Below are positions 16,761 through 26,645 of a stretch of 64,000 nt of DNA, piece by piece. The position numbers were made by a program, and so were the translations under genes. This stretch comes from Chitinophaga pinensis. GTDB taxonomy: Bacteria > Bacteroidota > Bacteroidia > Chitinophagales > Chitinophagaceae. Where the stretch lies: assembly GCF_007896845.1 (NCBI RefSeq), contig NZ_VOHS01000015.1, forward strand, positions 1 through 64,000. Direction: 5' to 3'. The notes under the pieces were generated by a model, which was given only the letters and a program-made list of their open reading frames with translations, made no database searches and was not told the DNA's origin. Position 1 is the stretch's first letter. Every line of letters starts with the position of its first letter.

Positions 16761-19208
16761 ATGCAAGTATTAAAATTCGGCGGAACTTCCATGGGAAGCG
16801 CCCAGTCAATAGAACAGGTATGCAATATCATCCGTAACAAGAAACCCAACGGACGCTTTACCATTGTTGCTTCTGCCATGAGCGGCATTACTGATAAACT
16901 GATACAATGTGGTCAGCTGGCAGGACAAGGACAGGAACAATATAGAAACGTATTAGAAGAGATTGAATCCAGACATCTGGATACTATCCGTACCCTCTTC
17001 CCTATCACCGTACAAAGCGGTATTATCAGCCAGGTAAAAAAACGCCTGAATACTCTGGAAACCCTTTGCGATGGGATCTTTCAGGTGGGTGAACTGAGTG
17101 CAAGGTCATTGGATAAGATCATGAGTTTCGGCGAACTTTTATCTTCCTATCTGCTCGCGGAAAAGTTGAAATCTGCCGGACTCAATGCGGTATGGAAAGA
17201 CAGCCGTGAACTGATTGTTACTGATAATAACTTCGGTAATGCAGCTGTAAACTTTCTGGCCACTAATCACCAGACTGCCCAATATTACCAGCAACAAACT
17301 GCTGATTTCTTCGTGCTGCCGGGTTTTGTATCTGCGACTTCTGACGGAGAAACCACTACACTGGGTCGTGGGGGTTCTGATTATACTGCGGCAATCGTCG
17401 CTGCTGCACTGCATGCAGAAGTACTCGATATATGGACTGATGTAAGTGGTATGATGACTGCCGATCCACGTATGGTATCGCAGGCAATCCCTATCCCACA
17501 CATCAGTTATGAAGAAGCGATGGAGCTTTCTCACTTTGGTGCGAAAGTGATCTATCCTCCAACTATACAACCGGTTATGGATAAACGCATCCCTATCTGG
17601 ATCAAAAACACTTTTGCGCCGGATGACTATGGTACACTGATCCATTCACAGGATGGTGATGGTCGTGTGTATCCTGTTACCGGTATCAGTGGTATACAGA
17701 AAATAGCCTTGCTGACATTGGAAGGTAGCGGTATGGTGGGTATACCCGGTTTCTCCAAACGCCTGTTTGAAGCCCTGCTCAGCGAGCGTGTTAACGTGAT
17801 ACTTATCACACAAAGTTCTTCGGAACACTCTATCACTGTCGGTATACACGAAGCAGACATGCTGAAAGCAAAAACTGCGGTAGACAGCGAGTTCTCTCAG
17901 GAGATACTGGAGAAACGTATCGAGCCACTGATCGTGGAAAGAGATATGAGCATCGTGGCAGTAGTAGGTGACAATATGAAAAATCACCATGGTACCAGCG
18001 GGAAACTCTTTGCTGCACTGGGTCGTAATGGTGTGAATATACGTGCGATCGCACAGGGTTCTACCGAAAAGAACATCTCTGTAGTGATCAATAAATCAGA
18101 CGTTAAGAAAGCTCTGAACGTTATACATGAAGCCTTCTTTGAAGAGCCACTGAAACAGGTGAATGTATTCATCGCGGGTGTGGGTAATGTAGGTGGTAAA
18201 TTGCTGGAACAGCTGAATCAGCAGCATAAATTCCTGATGAATGAACTGGGCCTGCATGTACGTGTAACCGGTATCGCCAACAGCCGTAAGATGGCTTTTG
18301 GTCACGAAGCGATCAACCTCGCTGAGTGGAAAAACATACTGGAGGAAGGGGAAGCTTCTGACATGGTTGCATTTGCCAGTAAGATCAAATCGCTTAACCT
18401 GCGTAACAGCGTATTCGTTGATAATACTGCCAGTAAAGAAGTAGCGGCTACTTATGGCGAGTTCCTGCAACATGGTATTTCCGTAGTGACCTGTAATAAG
18501 ATTGCCTGTTCTTCTGATTATGCTTATTATAAAAGTCTGAAAGATCTGGCGCGTAAATACAATGCTTCTTTCCTCTTTGAAACCAATGTGGGTGCAGGTT
18601 TACCAGTGATAAACACTCTGAATGACCTGATCCGTAGTGGTGATAAGATCAACAGCATCGAAGCGGTATTAAGTGGTAGTCTCAACTTTGTGTTCAACAA
18701 CTTTGTTAATGGAGCATCCTTCCGTACTGTGGTAAAGGCAGCGCAGGATGAAGGTTATACAGAACCGGATCCACGCATAGATCTCAGCGGTGTGGATGTG
18801 ATGCGTAAGATACTGATCCTCGCACGTGAAAGCGGCGTTAAAATGGAACTGGAAGACATTACCAATCATTCCTTCCTGCCGGAAGAAGCGCTGAATGCGC
18901 CTTCTGTGGATGCTTTCTACGAACAACTGGATGTGCATGCAGGTCATTTTCTGGCATTACGTGAAAAAGCGGATGCTGAAGGCAAACGCCTGAAGTTCGT
19001 AGCCCGCTATGAAAATGGTAAGGCGTCTGTAGGATTACAATCTATTGCGCCGGATCATCCTTTCTTCAAACTGGAAGGAAAAGACAACATCGTACTTTAT
19101 ACTACCAACCGTTATGCGGAACAACCACTGATCGTAAAAGGCGCCGGTGCGGGAGCAGATGTAACGGCTTCTGGTATATTTGCTGACATCATCAGATCAG
19201 CGAGATAA
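16761..19208 (+). CDS. thrA: Bifunctional aspartokinase / homoserine dehydrogenase
   Basis: An 815-residue fusion that catalyses the first and third steps from aspartate to threonine. The aspartokinase domain (about 1-290) starts with MQVLKFGGTSMGSAQSI and has TTLGRGGSDYTAAIVAAAL near 200. Regulatory ACT repeats follow (about 310-455), with VNVILITQSSSEHSI and VNIRAIAQGSTEKNIS, which bind threonine. The homoserine dehydrogenase domain (about 463-815) has the NAD(P) motif FIAGVGNVGGKL and the block ETNVGAGLPVINTL. Length equals that of other ThrA proteins. It is the first gene of thrABC and sits behind the Thr/Ile leader. Confidence 0.97.
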   Translation: MQVLKFGGTSMGSAQSIEQVCNIIRNKKPNGRFTIVASAMSGITDKLIQCGQLAGQGQEQYRNVLEEIESRHLDTIRTLFPITVQSGIISQVKKRLNTLETLCDGIFQVGELSARSLDKIMSFGELLSSYLLAEKLKSAGLNAVWKDSRELIVTDNNFGNAAVNFLATNHQTAQYYQQQTADFFVLPGFVSATSDGETTTLGRGGSDYTAAIVAAALHAEVLDIWTDVSGMMTADPRMVSQAIPIPHISYEEAMELSHFGAKVIYPPTIQPVMDKRIPIWIKNTFAPDDYGTLIHSQDGDGRVYPVTGISGIQKIALLTLEGSGMVGIPGFSKRLFEALLSERVNVILITQSSSEHSITVGIHEADMLKAKTAVDSEFSQEILEKRIEPLIVERDMSIVAVVGDNMKNHHGTSGKLFAALGRNGVNIRAIAQGSTEKNISVVINKSDVKKALNVIHEAFFEEPLKQVNVFIAGVGNVGGKLLEQLNQQHKFLMNELGLHVRVTGIANSRKMAFGHEAINLAEWKNILEEGEASDMVAFASKIKSLNLRNSVFVDNTASKEVAATYGEFLQHGISVVTCNKIACSSDYAYYKSLKDLARKYNASFLFETNVGAGLPVINTLNDLIRSGDKINSIEAVLSGSLNFVFNNFVNGASFRTVVKAAQDEGYTEPDPRIDLSGVDVMRKILILARESGVKMELEDITNHSFLPEEALNAPSVDAFYEQLDVHAGHFLALREKADAEGKRLKFVARYENGKASVGLQSIAPDHPFFKLEGKDNIVLYTTNRYAEQPLIVKGAGAGADVTASGIFADIIRSAR

Positions 19209-19230
19209 AATCAATTAAAACTCCTTCCTC

Positions 19231-20166
19231 ATGGATAATGAAAGCATAAGAGTATTTGCCCCCGCTACTGTCGCCAACGTAGCCTGTGGCTTTGACGTAA
19301 TAGGACTGGCAATGGATGCTCCCGGTGACGAAATGATCATGCGTAAAAGCGATAAACCCGGTGTTACCATTACAGCGGTACACGGCGCATCGCTGTCTAC
19401 TGATCCGGCGCAAAACGTGTGTGGCGTAGCCATTCAGGCACTGCTGCAGAAGTATGGTCAGCCGGATGTAGGTATAGAACTGGAACTCTTCAAAAATATT
19501 CCTCCCGGTAGTGGTATTGGCTCCAGTGCCGCCAGTTCGGCTGGTGCTGTAGCAGGCGCCAACCATCTGCTGGGCAATCCGTTTACACCTAAACAACTGG
19601 TACGTTTTGCCATGGAAGGTGAAAGACTGGCCAGCGGTGCTGCGCATGCTGATAATGTGGCGCCTGCTATTATGGGTGGTTTTACACTTGTAAGAAGCTA
19701 CAAACCGCTGGACATTACGGGTCTGCATACACCTGCTGATCTGTGGGTAACCGTGATCCATCCGCAGATAGAAGTAAAAACTTCTGATGCCCGTGAGATC
19801 CTTAAACAAAAAGTACTGATGACCGATGCTATCCGTCAATGGGGTAACGTAGGTGCACTCGTTGCGGGTCTTTATCAGGAGAACTATGATCTGATCAGCC
19901 GTTCACTGGAAGACGCGATCGTAGAGCCTGTACGTGCGATCCTGATTCCTGCTTTCTACGAGCTGAAAGTAAAATGTAAGGAAGCGGGTGCATTGGGTGG
20001 TGGTATCTCCGGTTCTGGTCCTTCTGTATTCATGCTGAGCAGAGGAGAAGAAACAGCCCGTAAAGTAGCTGCGATGATGGATACGGTATATGCGCCGCTG
20101 GGCGTGGATTACAAGATCCATGTATCACAGATAAACAGGGAAGGTGTGAAAATTACAAAAGCGTAA
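19231..20166 (+). CDS. thrB: Homoserine kinase
   Basis: A 311-residue GHMP-family kinase that phosphorylates homoserine. The ATP-binding motif is PPGSGIGSSAASSAGAV near residue 90, and the C-terminal GGGISGSGPSVFMLS block near 253 is typical. It starts 22 bases after thrA and ends 6 bases before thrC, so the three genes are one transcript. Confidence 0.97.
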   Translation: MDNESIRVFAPATVANVACGFDVIGLAMDAPGDEMIMRKSDKPGVTITAVHGASLSTDPAQNVCGVAIQALLQKYGQPDVGIELELFKNIPPGSGIGSSAASSAGAVAGANHLLGNPFTPKQLVRFAMEGERLASGAAHADNVAPAIMGGFTLVRSYKPLDITGLHTPADLWVTVIHPQIEVKTSDAREILKQKVLMTDAIRQWGNVGALVAGLYQENYDLISRSLEDAIVEPVRAILIPAFYELKVKCKEAGALGGGISGSGPSVFMLSRGEETARKVAAMMDTVYAPLGVDYKIHVSQINREGVKITKA

Positions 20167-20172
20167 AATCTA

Positions 20173-21480
20173 ATGAAATATTTCAGTCTGCAGAATAAAC
20201 AACACGTTGTATCTTTTGAAGAAGCCGTAGTACAGGGACTTGCGCCTGATAAAGGATTATACTTCCCGGAGCGTATTCCGGCTTTCGATAAAGCATTCCT
20301 TCATGATATCGTTCATAAAAACGACCTCGATATTGCCTACGCAGCGATACAGCCATTTGTAGGAGAAGAGATTCCTGAAGCGACCTTAAAACAGATCATT
20401 GCGGATACACTCAGCTTTCCATTTCCGGTAGAGAAAGTGGAAGGGAATGTATACTCGCTGGAACTTTTCCACGGGCCAACCCTGGCATTCAAAGATGTCG
20501 GCGCACGTTTTATGGCGGGTTGTCTGGGTTATTTCAGAAGAAATGATTCCCGTCCGGTAACAGTACTCGTGGCTACTTCCGGGGATACCGGCGGGGCGGT
20601 TGCCAATGGTTTCTATAATGTTCCCGGTGTACGTGTTGTCATCCTCTACCCTTCCGGTAAAGTGAGCACCTTACAGGAAAAGCAGCTGACCACACTCAAC
20701 GGCAACATTACGGCCCTTGAAATAGACGGTACTTTTGATGATTGTCAGAAGATGGTGAAAACTGCTTTTCTGGATGAAGCCTTACAATCGCATATTATGC
20801 TGACCAGTGCCAACTCCATCAACGTTGCCCGCTGGCTGCCACAGATGTTCTACTATCTGCTGGCATACAAACAACTCAGCGCAGCACATCCTGATATTGT
20901 CTTCTCTGTACCGAGCGGCAACTTCGGTAATATCTGTGCGGGTATGATGGCTGCAGCGATGGGTTTACCGGTAAAACATTTCGTGGCCAGCACCAATGTG
21001 AATGATACGGTACCAAGGTTTATGCAGACCGGCGCTTATACACCCGGTAAAGCGACAGCCACCCTGTCCAATGCCATGGACGTGGCGGATCCGAGCAATT
21101 TTATACGTATACTCGAGTTGTTTGCGAATAGTCTGCCGGCACTGAAAGAAAAACTGACGTCAATTTCCTTCAATGATAAAGATACCGCGGCTACCATGGA
21201 GCAGGTCTGGAAAGACTACCAGTATATGCTGGATCCACATGGAGCGGTAGGTTACCTCGGTCTGAAGCAGTATTTACAGACGGCAGGTCCGGATACAGCT
21301 ACTGCCGGTGTATTTCTGGAAACAGCGCACCCGGTTAAATTTGCAGATACGGCTCCGGCATCTCTGCAGGATAAGATCGTAACGCCAGACAGGGTACAAT
21401 CCCTGTATGATCTGGAAAAACAATCCGTGCAACTTCCGGCTGAGTATGATGCATTAAAACAATGGCTGATGGCCAATTGA
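20173..21480 (+). CDS. thrC: Threonine synthase
   Basis: A 435-residue PLP enzyme that converts O-phosphohomoserine to threonine. The PLP lysine is in FHGPTLAFKDVGARF near residue 109, and the phosphate-binding region contains ATSGDTGGAVANGFY near 138. It closes the thrABC operon and is followed by a terminator. Confidence 0.97.
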   Translation: MKYFSLQNKQHVVSFEEAVVQGLAPDKGLYFPERIPAFDKAFLHDIVHKNDLDIAYAAIQPFVGEEIPEATLKQIIADTLSFPFPVEKVEGNVYSLELFHGPTLAFKDVGARFMAGCLGYFRRNDSRPVTVLVATSGDTGGAVANGFYNVPGVRVVILYPSGKVSTLQEKQLTTLNGNITALEIDGTFDDCQKMVKTAFLDEALQSHIMLTSANSINVARWLPQMFYYLLAYKQLSAAHPDIVFSVPSGNFGNICAGMMAAAMGLPVKHFVASTNVNDTVPRFMQTGAYTPGKATATLSNAMDVADPSNFIRILELFANSLPALKEKLTSISFNDKDTAATMEQVWKDYQYMLDPHGAVGYLGLKQYLQTAGPDTATAGVFLETAHPVKFADTAPASLQDKIVTPDRVQSLYDLEKQSVQLPAEYDALKQWLMAN

Positions 21481-21508
21481 TCCGGCATGCAATAAACGAT
21501 CAATCAGG

Positions 21509-21545
21509 ATGGCTGTCCGCTTATAGCGCGACAGCCATTCTTCAT
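21509..21545 (+). terminator. Terminator of the thr operon
   Basis: ATGGCTGTC pairs with GACAGCCAT, with extra GC pairing inside. TCTTCATTTT follows. It lies 28 bases after thrC. Confidence 0.8.
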
Positions 21546-21615
21546 TTTAGCCCTCCCCGACCCGCTACAGTTATCATAACAGTGGAATTTCCAGCATTTT
21601 TTATATAATTGTCTT

Positions 21616-22623
21616 ATGAAATACCTATTCCTCTTATCCATTCCTTTTTTGATTTGCTGCCATTCCGGTAAACAGGGAGAGTCTGTTCAGAAAAACGGTG
21701 CTGACTCTGCTCTTTATGCCGCTATGGTATTACCGCTGACCGACTCTATCGCACAATTTCCTGAAAACGAGGCCTTATACTTCCGCCGGGCATTGCTGCT
21801 CTTTAATACAGATCCTGTGCTGGCACAGAAAGACTTTGAAAAGGCGGCGCAGCTGAAACCGGCAGTGACCGATTTCTGGGCAGGAGCAGGAGAAGCGGCA
21901 CTGGTGCTGGAACACTATCCGCAGGCAATTGCGCATTTTGAAAAAGCCTTACAGACGGCACCCGGCTATCCTTATCTGCAATACAGACTGGCGACCGCGC
22001 TGATTGAAAATAAACAGTATGCTGCTGCTGATAGTCTGGCGGGCGTACTGTCACAGTCCACCGGTACCTATGATAAAGCTTACTATCTGAAAGCCAGAAT
22101 TGCCGAGGAAAATAAAGACACTACGCTGGCGATCAGTCACCTGACAGCGGCGGTAGACCATGCGGGACTGCAGAGTGATTATGATGCGGTGATGGAACTG
22201 GGCGATCTGTTGCTGACGAGACATTCTTCCAATACGCCTAAATACTACAGACTGGCGGCAAAACTGGACTCTGTGAATGCGGAACCTTATATTGCGCTGG
22301 GTCAGTATTATGAGCAGACCGGCAATACTGCGGAAGCCATCACTGCTTATACCAGCAGTATCTCTACTGATCCTGACGACGAAAGAGCTTATATGGCGTT
22401 GGGAACGATCAATGTGCGGAAAAAGAACTGGAAGGAAGGACTGCGTTATTTTGATCTGGCGGCCAAAACCTCCCCTAACAATTCGGAAGCGTATTATAAC
22501 CGTGCACAGTGTCTGGAGCAGCTGGGCCGCAAGGATGATGCGATAGACGATTATATCAAGGCGCTCACTTTCAGAAAGGAATATCCGGAGGCGAAAGCTG
22601 CATTGGAGAAACTAAAAAAATAA
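21616..22623 (+). CDS. TPR-repeat lipoprotein
   Basis: A 335-residue protein beginning MKYLFLLSIPFLICCHSG, a lipoprotein signal with the Cys pair at 14-15. The rest is made of about seven tetratricopeptide repeats, for example HYPQAIAHFEKALQTAPGYP and GNTAEAITAYTSSISTDPDD. Such lipoproteins usually act as scaffolds for protein assembly in the envelope. It stands alone after the thr terminator and 78 bases before rpe. Specific partner unknown. Confidence 0.8.
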   Translation: MKYLFLLSIPFLICCHSGKQGESVQKNGADSALYAAMVLPLTDSIAQFPENEALYFRRALLLFNTDPVLAQKDFEKAAQLKPAVTDFWAGAGEAALVLEHYPQAIAHFEKALQTAPGYPYLQYRLATALIENKQYAAADSLAGVLSQSTGTYDKAYYLKARIAEENKDTTLAISHLTAAVDHAGLQSDYDAVMELGDLLLTRHSSNTPKYYRLAAKLDSVNAEPYIALGQYYEQTGNTAEAITAYTSSISTDPDDERAYMALGTINVRKKNWKEGLRYFDLAAKTSPNNSEAYYNRAQCLEQLGRKDDAIDDYIKALTFRKEYPEAKAALEKLKK

Positions 22624-22701
22624 ACAGTTATATTCGTAACGATGAATAGCAGTATGGGCAGCATGTATGCTGTCTGTACATGATTTCTAATCTTTAAACG
22701 A

Positions 22702-23367
22702 GTGGCTTTGGAAAACAGAAACACATTTATAGCACCGTCTCTCCTGGCATCCAATTTTCTGGAGCTGGGTAAAGAAGTTGAGATGTTGAATCGCAGTGAG
22801 GCGGACTGGTTGCATCTGGACGTAATGGATGGCAGATTTGTACCGAATATCAGTTTTGGCTTACCGGTAATTTCACAGATCAGAAAGGCGACCACAAAGA
22901 TCTGTGATGTACACCTGATGATTGAGGAGCCTGAGAAATATGCGGAAGAGTTTAAGAAAGCGGGTGCTGACCTGTTGACGGTGCATTATGAAGCGTGTAC
23001 GCACCTGCACAGGAATATTCAACAGATTAAGAGTCTGGGGATGAAAGCGGGTGTGGCATTGAATCCGCATACGCCGGTGCATCTGCTGGAGAATATTATC
23101 AATGATGTTGATCTTGTGCTGATCATGAGTGTAAATCCCGGTTTCGGCGGACAACACTTTATTCCGAGAAGTCTGGATAAGATACGTCAGACACGGGAGA
23201 TGATCAATCATTATAAAGCGCATGCATTGATTGAGGTGGATGGTGGTATCACAACAGATAATGCTGCCAGCATATTAGATGCGGGTGCAAATGTGTTGGT
23301 GGCGGGTAGTTCGGTATTTGCGTCGAAGGATCCGGAAGCGACGATCAGTGCGTTAAGGAACGCGTAG
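22702..23367 (+). CDS. rpe: Ribulose-phosphate 3-epimerase
   Basis: A 221-residue (beta/alpha)8 enzyme that interconverts ribulose 5-phosphate and xylulose 5-phosphate in the pentose phosphate pathway. Family motifs are APSLLASNFLELG near the start, HLDVMDGRFVPNISFG near 38, DVHLMIEEPEKY near 70, MSVNPGFGGQ near 142 and IEVDGGITTDNA near 175. The reading frame opens with a GTG at 22702; a TTG two codons later is the only close alternative. A bidirectional terminator follows. Confidence 0.95.
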   Translation: MALENRNTFIAPSLLASNFLELGKEVEMLNRSEADWLHLDVMDGRFVPNISFGLPVISQIRKATTKICDVHLMIEEPEKYAEEFKKAGADLLTVHYEACTHLHRNIQQIKSLGMKAGVALNPHTPVHLLENIINDVDLVLIMSVNPGFGGQHFIPRSLDKIRQTREMINHYKAHALIEVDGGITTDNAASILDAGANVLVAGSSVFASKDPEATISALRNA

Positions 23368-23432
23368 GTCAATCTTTTAAGACATTTAATGCGGTGGAAC
23401 GCATTTATAAAAGCGATACTTAATTTTAATAA

Positions 23433-23467
23433 AAAGAGGGTTATGTCGGTATGACATAACCCTCTTT
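23433..23467. terminator. Bidirectional terminator between rpe and the receiver gene
   Basis: AAAGAGGGTTATGTC pairs with GACATAACCCTCTTT around a GGTAT loop. A- and T-rich ends on both sides serve both convergent genes. Confidence 0.85.
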
Positions 23468-23483
23468 ACTATATGAAGAATTT

Positions 23484-23879
23484 TCAACTCGCCTGTAACT
23501 TTGTAATGATTTCGCTGGATAAAGGTTTGGTGAGATATCCTTTCACGAATGAATAGTTATCTACTTTCTTACGGTCTTTATCATCGATGGAGGAAGTCAG
23601 TACAAAAATGCCGATCTGTTTGGCTAAGTCTTTGTAAAAACCGGCGTAGTCATTAAGGAAATCCCATCCGTCCATGACTGGCATGTTAAGATCAAGCAGG
23701 ATCAGATCAGGCAATTGCTCGGCCTGGAAGGAATATTGACGCAGATAATCCAGTACGTCCTGCGCATCGGAAAAGGCCCTCACATTCTCTCCAATACCCT
23801 GTCGTTTGATCATTATGTTCGCGATCTGCTGATGAATAGGATCATCATCTACGATAAAAATCATGTTGTGCAATTGCAT
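23484..23879 (-). CDS. Stand-alone receiver-domain response regulator
   Basis: A 131-residue protein made only of a CheY-like receiver. The acidic pocket is in IVDDDP, the phosphorylated Asp is in LLDLNMPVMDGW near residue 68, and the conserved Thr and Lys are in VLTSS and GYLTKPL. There is no output domain. It lies 8 bases downstream of a PAS histidine kinase gene, its obvious partner. Similar single receivers in Bacteroidota are often called CheY-like or Rcp1-like. Confidence 0.9.
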   Translation of the reverse strand: MQLHNMIFIVDDDPIHQQIANIMIKRQGIGENVRAFSDAQDVLDYLRQYSFQAEQLPDLILLDLNMPVMDGWDFLNDYAGFYKDLAKQIGIFVLTSSIDDKDRKKVDNYSFVKGYLTKPLSSEIITKLQAS

Positions 23880-23887
23880 ACAGGGAT

Positions 23888-26101
23888 TTATTCTGTTTTA
23901 AAGGTAATAATAAATTTCGTTCCCCGGCCCGGTGTACTTTCCGCACGAATGCTTCCCCCCATTGCTTCAACCTGCGTTTTGGTGATAAAAAGGCCGATAC
24001 CTTTCGCGTCTTTATTCTTGTGAAACGTCTTTCTGAAACCAAAAAGCTTATGACCGAAGCGCTCCATGTCGATTCCCAGTCCGTTGTCTTCTACAGTCAG
24101 CATAGTACGACCGTTTTCACGCCAGCTTCTCAGGTGCAGACGGGGCTTATGTTCAAGGGTACGATAACGGATGGCATTGGTGATCAGGTTCTGCAGGATA
24201 CTGTCAAGGTACAGGCGCGGGAACTCCAGCGAAGGCGCATGTTCAAAATTTGTTGTGAGTTGTATCCCGCTCTTTTCAATATCCGCAAACAAAACGTCTT
24301 TCACATGTTGAAGACGTTCGGCAAATATAAGCTCTTCCCGTTCCATATCCACATCTTTCCTGATCTGGACAACGTCCACCAGGTCATTGAGCGTTTCATC
24401 TATCTTAAATATGACTTCCTGTAGTAAACTCAGGTACTGTTCCTTTTCATGTTGCAACACAGAATCATTATGCATCTGCATGAGTGCTTTCAGGTTGGCG
24501 ATCGGTGCACGGAGGTTATGCGAGGTAATGTGTGCGAAGTCTTCCAGTTGCTGATTCTGGTTGACCAGGCTCCGGTTCAGCTTATTTAATTGTTTGTTGG
24601 CCCGGAAGAGGTCTTTTTGCATATTCCGGCTGTCGCTGATATCCCGGATAAAGACGGAGACGGTCCCGTCACTCATATGAGTAATCAGGAATTCGTACCA
24701 TTTATAACGGCGGGGAAAATAGCTGCTGAAGGATTGAGAAACGGTGTCTGTCAGTGCTGCGGAGAAACGGGTCCTGAACGGACTGAGGTGGCCCAGTTCC
24801 GGTAGGACATTAAACAGGTTTTCTCCGGGGAGTACCTGACGACCGGCCATTTCTTCTGCTTTGGTATTGACAAAAGAGAGTGTGCCGTCCTTTTCCATGG
24901 TGGCGTATCCCATATCAACGGCATCGAAGAACAGGTGTAATTGTTCGGTGTTTCGTTGTAGCAGGTTGCGCATCTGGCGTTCCAGTTTTTTGTCGGTGAT
25001 ATCATTCACCAGTGCTACCACGATCTGTTCCTGATCAACGGGGTCGCGTAAGGGAAACAGGGTAAGGTCGAGCCAGACTTCTTTATTCTGGGCGGTCCAG
25101 CGGCTATCCTTCGAGAAATCCAGTTGCTTTTCGACACGCAGCATCTTATTATGCACCATGACGTGTATGAACAGTTCATCCAGCCCATAAAGCCGGGAAA
25201 ACGGATCGTTCATGATATTGAAGGGTGTTTCACCTTCTTCATATTCGTACTGGAAGAATTCCCGCTGCGTCTGATTGATACGGCGGATAAATCCGAAGTG
25301 GTCAAATTGTATATAGCCGATGGGCAAGTGTTCTATGATGAGGTCCAGCAGGCGGGCGCTTTTCTGGAGTTGCATCAGGGACAGTTGTTTTTCGGTGATG
25401 TCGGACATGATCATGACCAGTTCGACGATACTGCCCTGCTGATCGGTGACTGCAAAGACGGTGGCTTCGTAATAAGCCGGCAGTATACGGATGACGCCAT
25501 TGATGGCCTGTTCGCGATAACCGAGGAGTATTTCTCCCGTAGCGGGCCGGCAGTTACATTGCACGGCGGTAAACAGTTCGCATAGACCGGTTTCCTGAAA
25601 GACCGGTTCTTCAAAAAGGTTATACCCCGGCATACAGAGTACGGGGTCGATCCCTTCCCAGATCTGCTGTTGCAATTCATTGGCGCCACGGTGGGTACCA
25701 TCGGGCGAGAAATGTTGCAGACCGAAAGGCATGGCGTGTAGTACGGAGGCGGGTTCGGCGGGACGCCTGCCGGTAATATCGGTGCCGGACAGGAGGAAAT
25801 GGTCGCCTGCGGGACTCAATTTCCATTGTACCCACTGACGGGTATGGCAATACATTTCAACACAGGCCGGACGACCCATATTGAGCAGGTGACATAGCAT
25901 AGGCCAGTACACCCCTGCATTCTTTCCGATGACATCATTAAAATGTACAGTTGTAATATTTCCTGCCGGATGAAATTCCCCCTCCGGTATCTGCAGCCAC
26001 CCCGACGCCTGCTGATTGGCATACAAGAGGTTACCGTGCAGATCCAGTAACAGCGCTGGTATTACACCTGTCAGCGCGTTACTCATTATGGCATTCATCA
26101 T
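23888..26101 (-). CDS. Multi-PAS sensor histidine kinase
   Basis: About 737 residues from the MMNAIMSN start (26101 or 26098). An open frame reaches 26167, but its extra 22 residues do not look like part of a PAS protein. There are no transmembrane segments, so it is a cytoplasmic sensor. Several PAS/PAC modules fill the first 500 residues. A coiled segment leads to the phosphorylated His in HITSHNLRAPIANLKAL. The ATPase domain has the N-box NLITNAIRYR, the G1 box VEDNGLGID and the G2 box KGIGLFITK. It is followed by a single-receiver protein gene. The signal is unknown; redox, light or small ligands are possible for PAS. Confidence 0.9.
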   Translation of the reverse strand: MMNAIMSNALTGVIPALLLDLHGNLLYANQQASGWLQIPEGEFHPAGNITTVHFNDVIGKNAGVYWPMLCHLLNMGRPACVEMYCHTRQWVQWKLSPAGDHFLLSGTDITGRRPAEPASVLHAMPFGLQHFSPDGTHRGANELQQQIWEGIDPVLCMPGYNLFEEPVFQETGLCELFTAVQCNCRPATGEILLGYREQAINGVIRILPAYYEATVFAVTDQQGSIVELVMIMSDITEKQLSLMQLQKSARLLDLIIEHLPIGYIQFDHFGFIRRINQTQREFFQYEYEEGETPFNIMNDPFSRLYGLDELFIHVMVHNKMLRVEKQLDFSKDSRWTAQNKEVWLDLTLFPLRDPVDQEQIVVALVNDITDKKLERQMRNLLQRNTEQLHLFFDAVDMGYATMEKDGTLSFVNTKAEEMAGRQVLPGENLFNVLPELGHLSPFRTRFSAALTDTVSQSFSSYFPRRYKWYEFLITHMSDGTVSVFIRDISDSRNMQKDLFRANKQLNKLNRSLVNQNQQLEDFAHITSHNLRAPIANLKALMQMHNDSVLQHEKEQYLSLLQEVIFKIDETLNDLVDVVQIRKDVDMEREELIFAERLQHVKDVLFADIEKSGIQLTTNFEHAPSLEFPRLYLDSILQNLITNAIRYRTLEHKPRLHLRSWRENGRTMLTVEDNGLGIDMERFGHKLFGFRKTFHKNKDAKGIGLFITKTQVEAMGGSIRAESTPGRGTKFIITFKTE

Positions 26102-26403
26102 AAAATCCCGAACGATAATCCCTTTAAAAATACTCAATATATGATTAAAAATAGCTATTCTTAACAACTATCTGGCGGGGAGACAGCCATTTGTATTATT
26201 TAAGGCCTTAATTTTGCGTTTTCCACCGATGTGGATTTCCCGTTTTCAGCATATGTAAAAGGATAAATATCTTTGGGGACAATAGCATACGGACAAACAT
26301 TAAATGCACAATACAATGAAGTATTCATTCTCATGAGATTTGAAAAGTGACAAACCGGCAATGCGAAAGTCACTTATTTTTCTATAGTTCTTTGGTATTG
26401 AAG
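26102..26403. other. Divergent region with promoter-like boxes and a hairpin
   Basis: The region upstream of the histidine kinase gene (minus) and of the small gene and phoH (plus). Plus-strand -7 matches are TAATTTTG (26209-26216) and TATCTTTG (26268-26275). A hairpin AAGTGAC/GTCACTT (26345-26375) followed by ATTTTTC lies about 70 bases after the second. A short RNA of about 100 bases could be made, but this is only an inference. Confidence 0.4.
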
Positions 26404-26571
26404 GTGAAGTTATCGCAGCATCTGCTCACTGTACAGGAAAAAGGCTTTGGCGTGGTTATTGCCGCTGCTCATATGGCTACTGCTCTATCTGGCGTGGTAT
26501 CTGTAAACACCTTTTTTGCCAGTTTTAGTGAAGCCTTCAGACAACAAGGTTATAAACTCCAGGTTTCTTAA
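26404..26571 (+). CDS. Possible small protein of unknown function
   Basis: A 55-residue frame from a GTG start: MKLSQHLLTVQEKGFGVVIA, then a small-residue-rich hydrophobic middle and an amphipathic end FSEAFRQQGYKLQV. The composition is protein-like and the frame lies on the phoH side of a divergent promoter region. There is no ATG. It could be a real small protein or chance. The phoH start follows at 74 bases. Confidence 0.35.
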   Translation: MKLSQHLLTVQEKGFGVVIAAAHMATALSGVVSVNTFFASFSEAFRQQGYKLQVS

Positions 26572-26645
26572 TATAAAGCGTTTAAGGTATATTGCTTTAG
26601 ACACCTTATACGGAGATACCTCAAACGATCTAAATAAAATATCAC

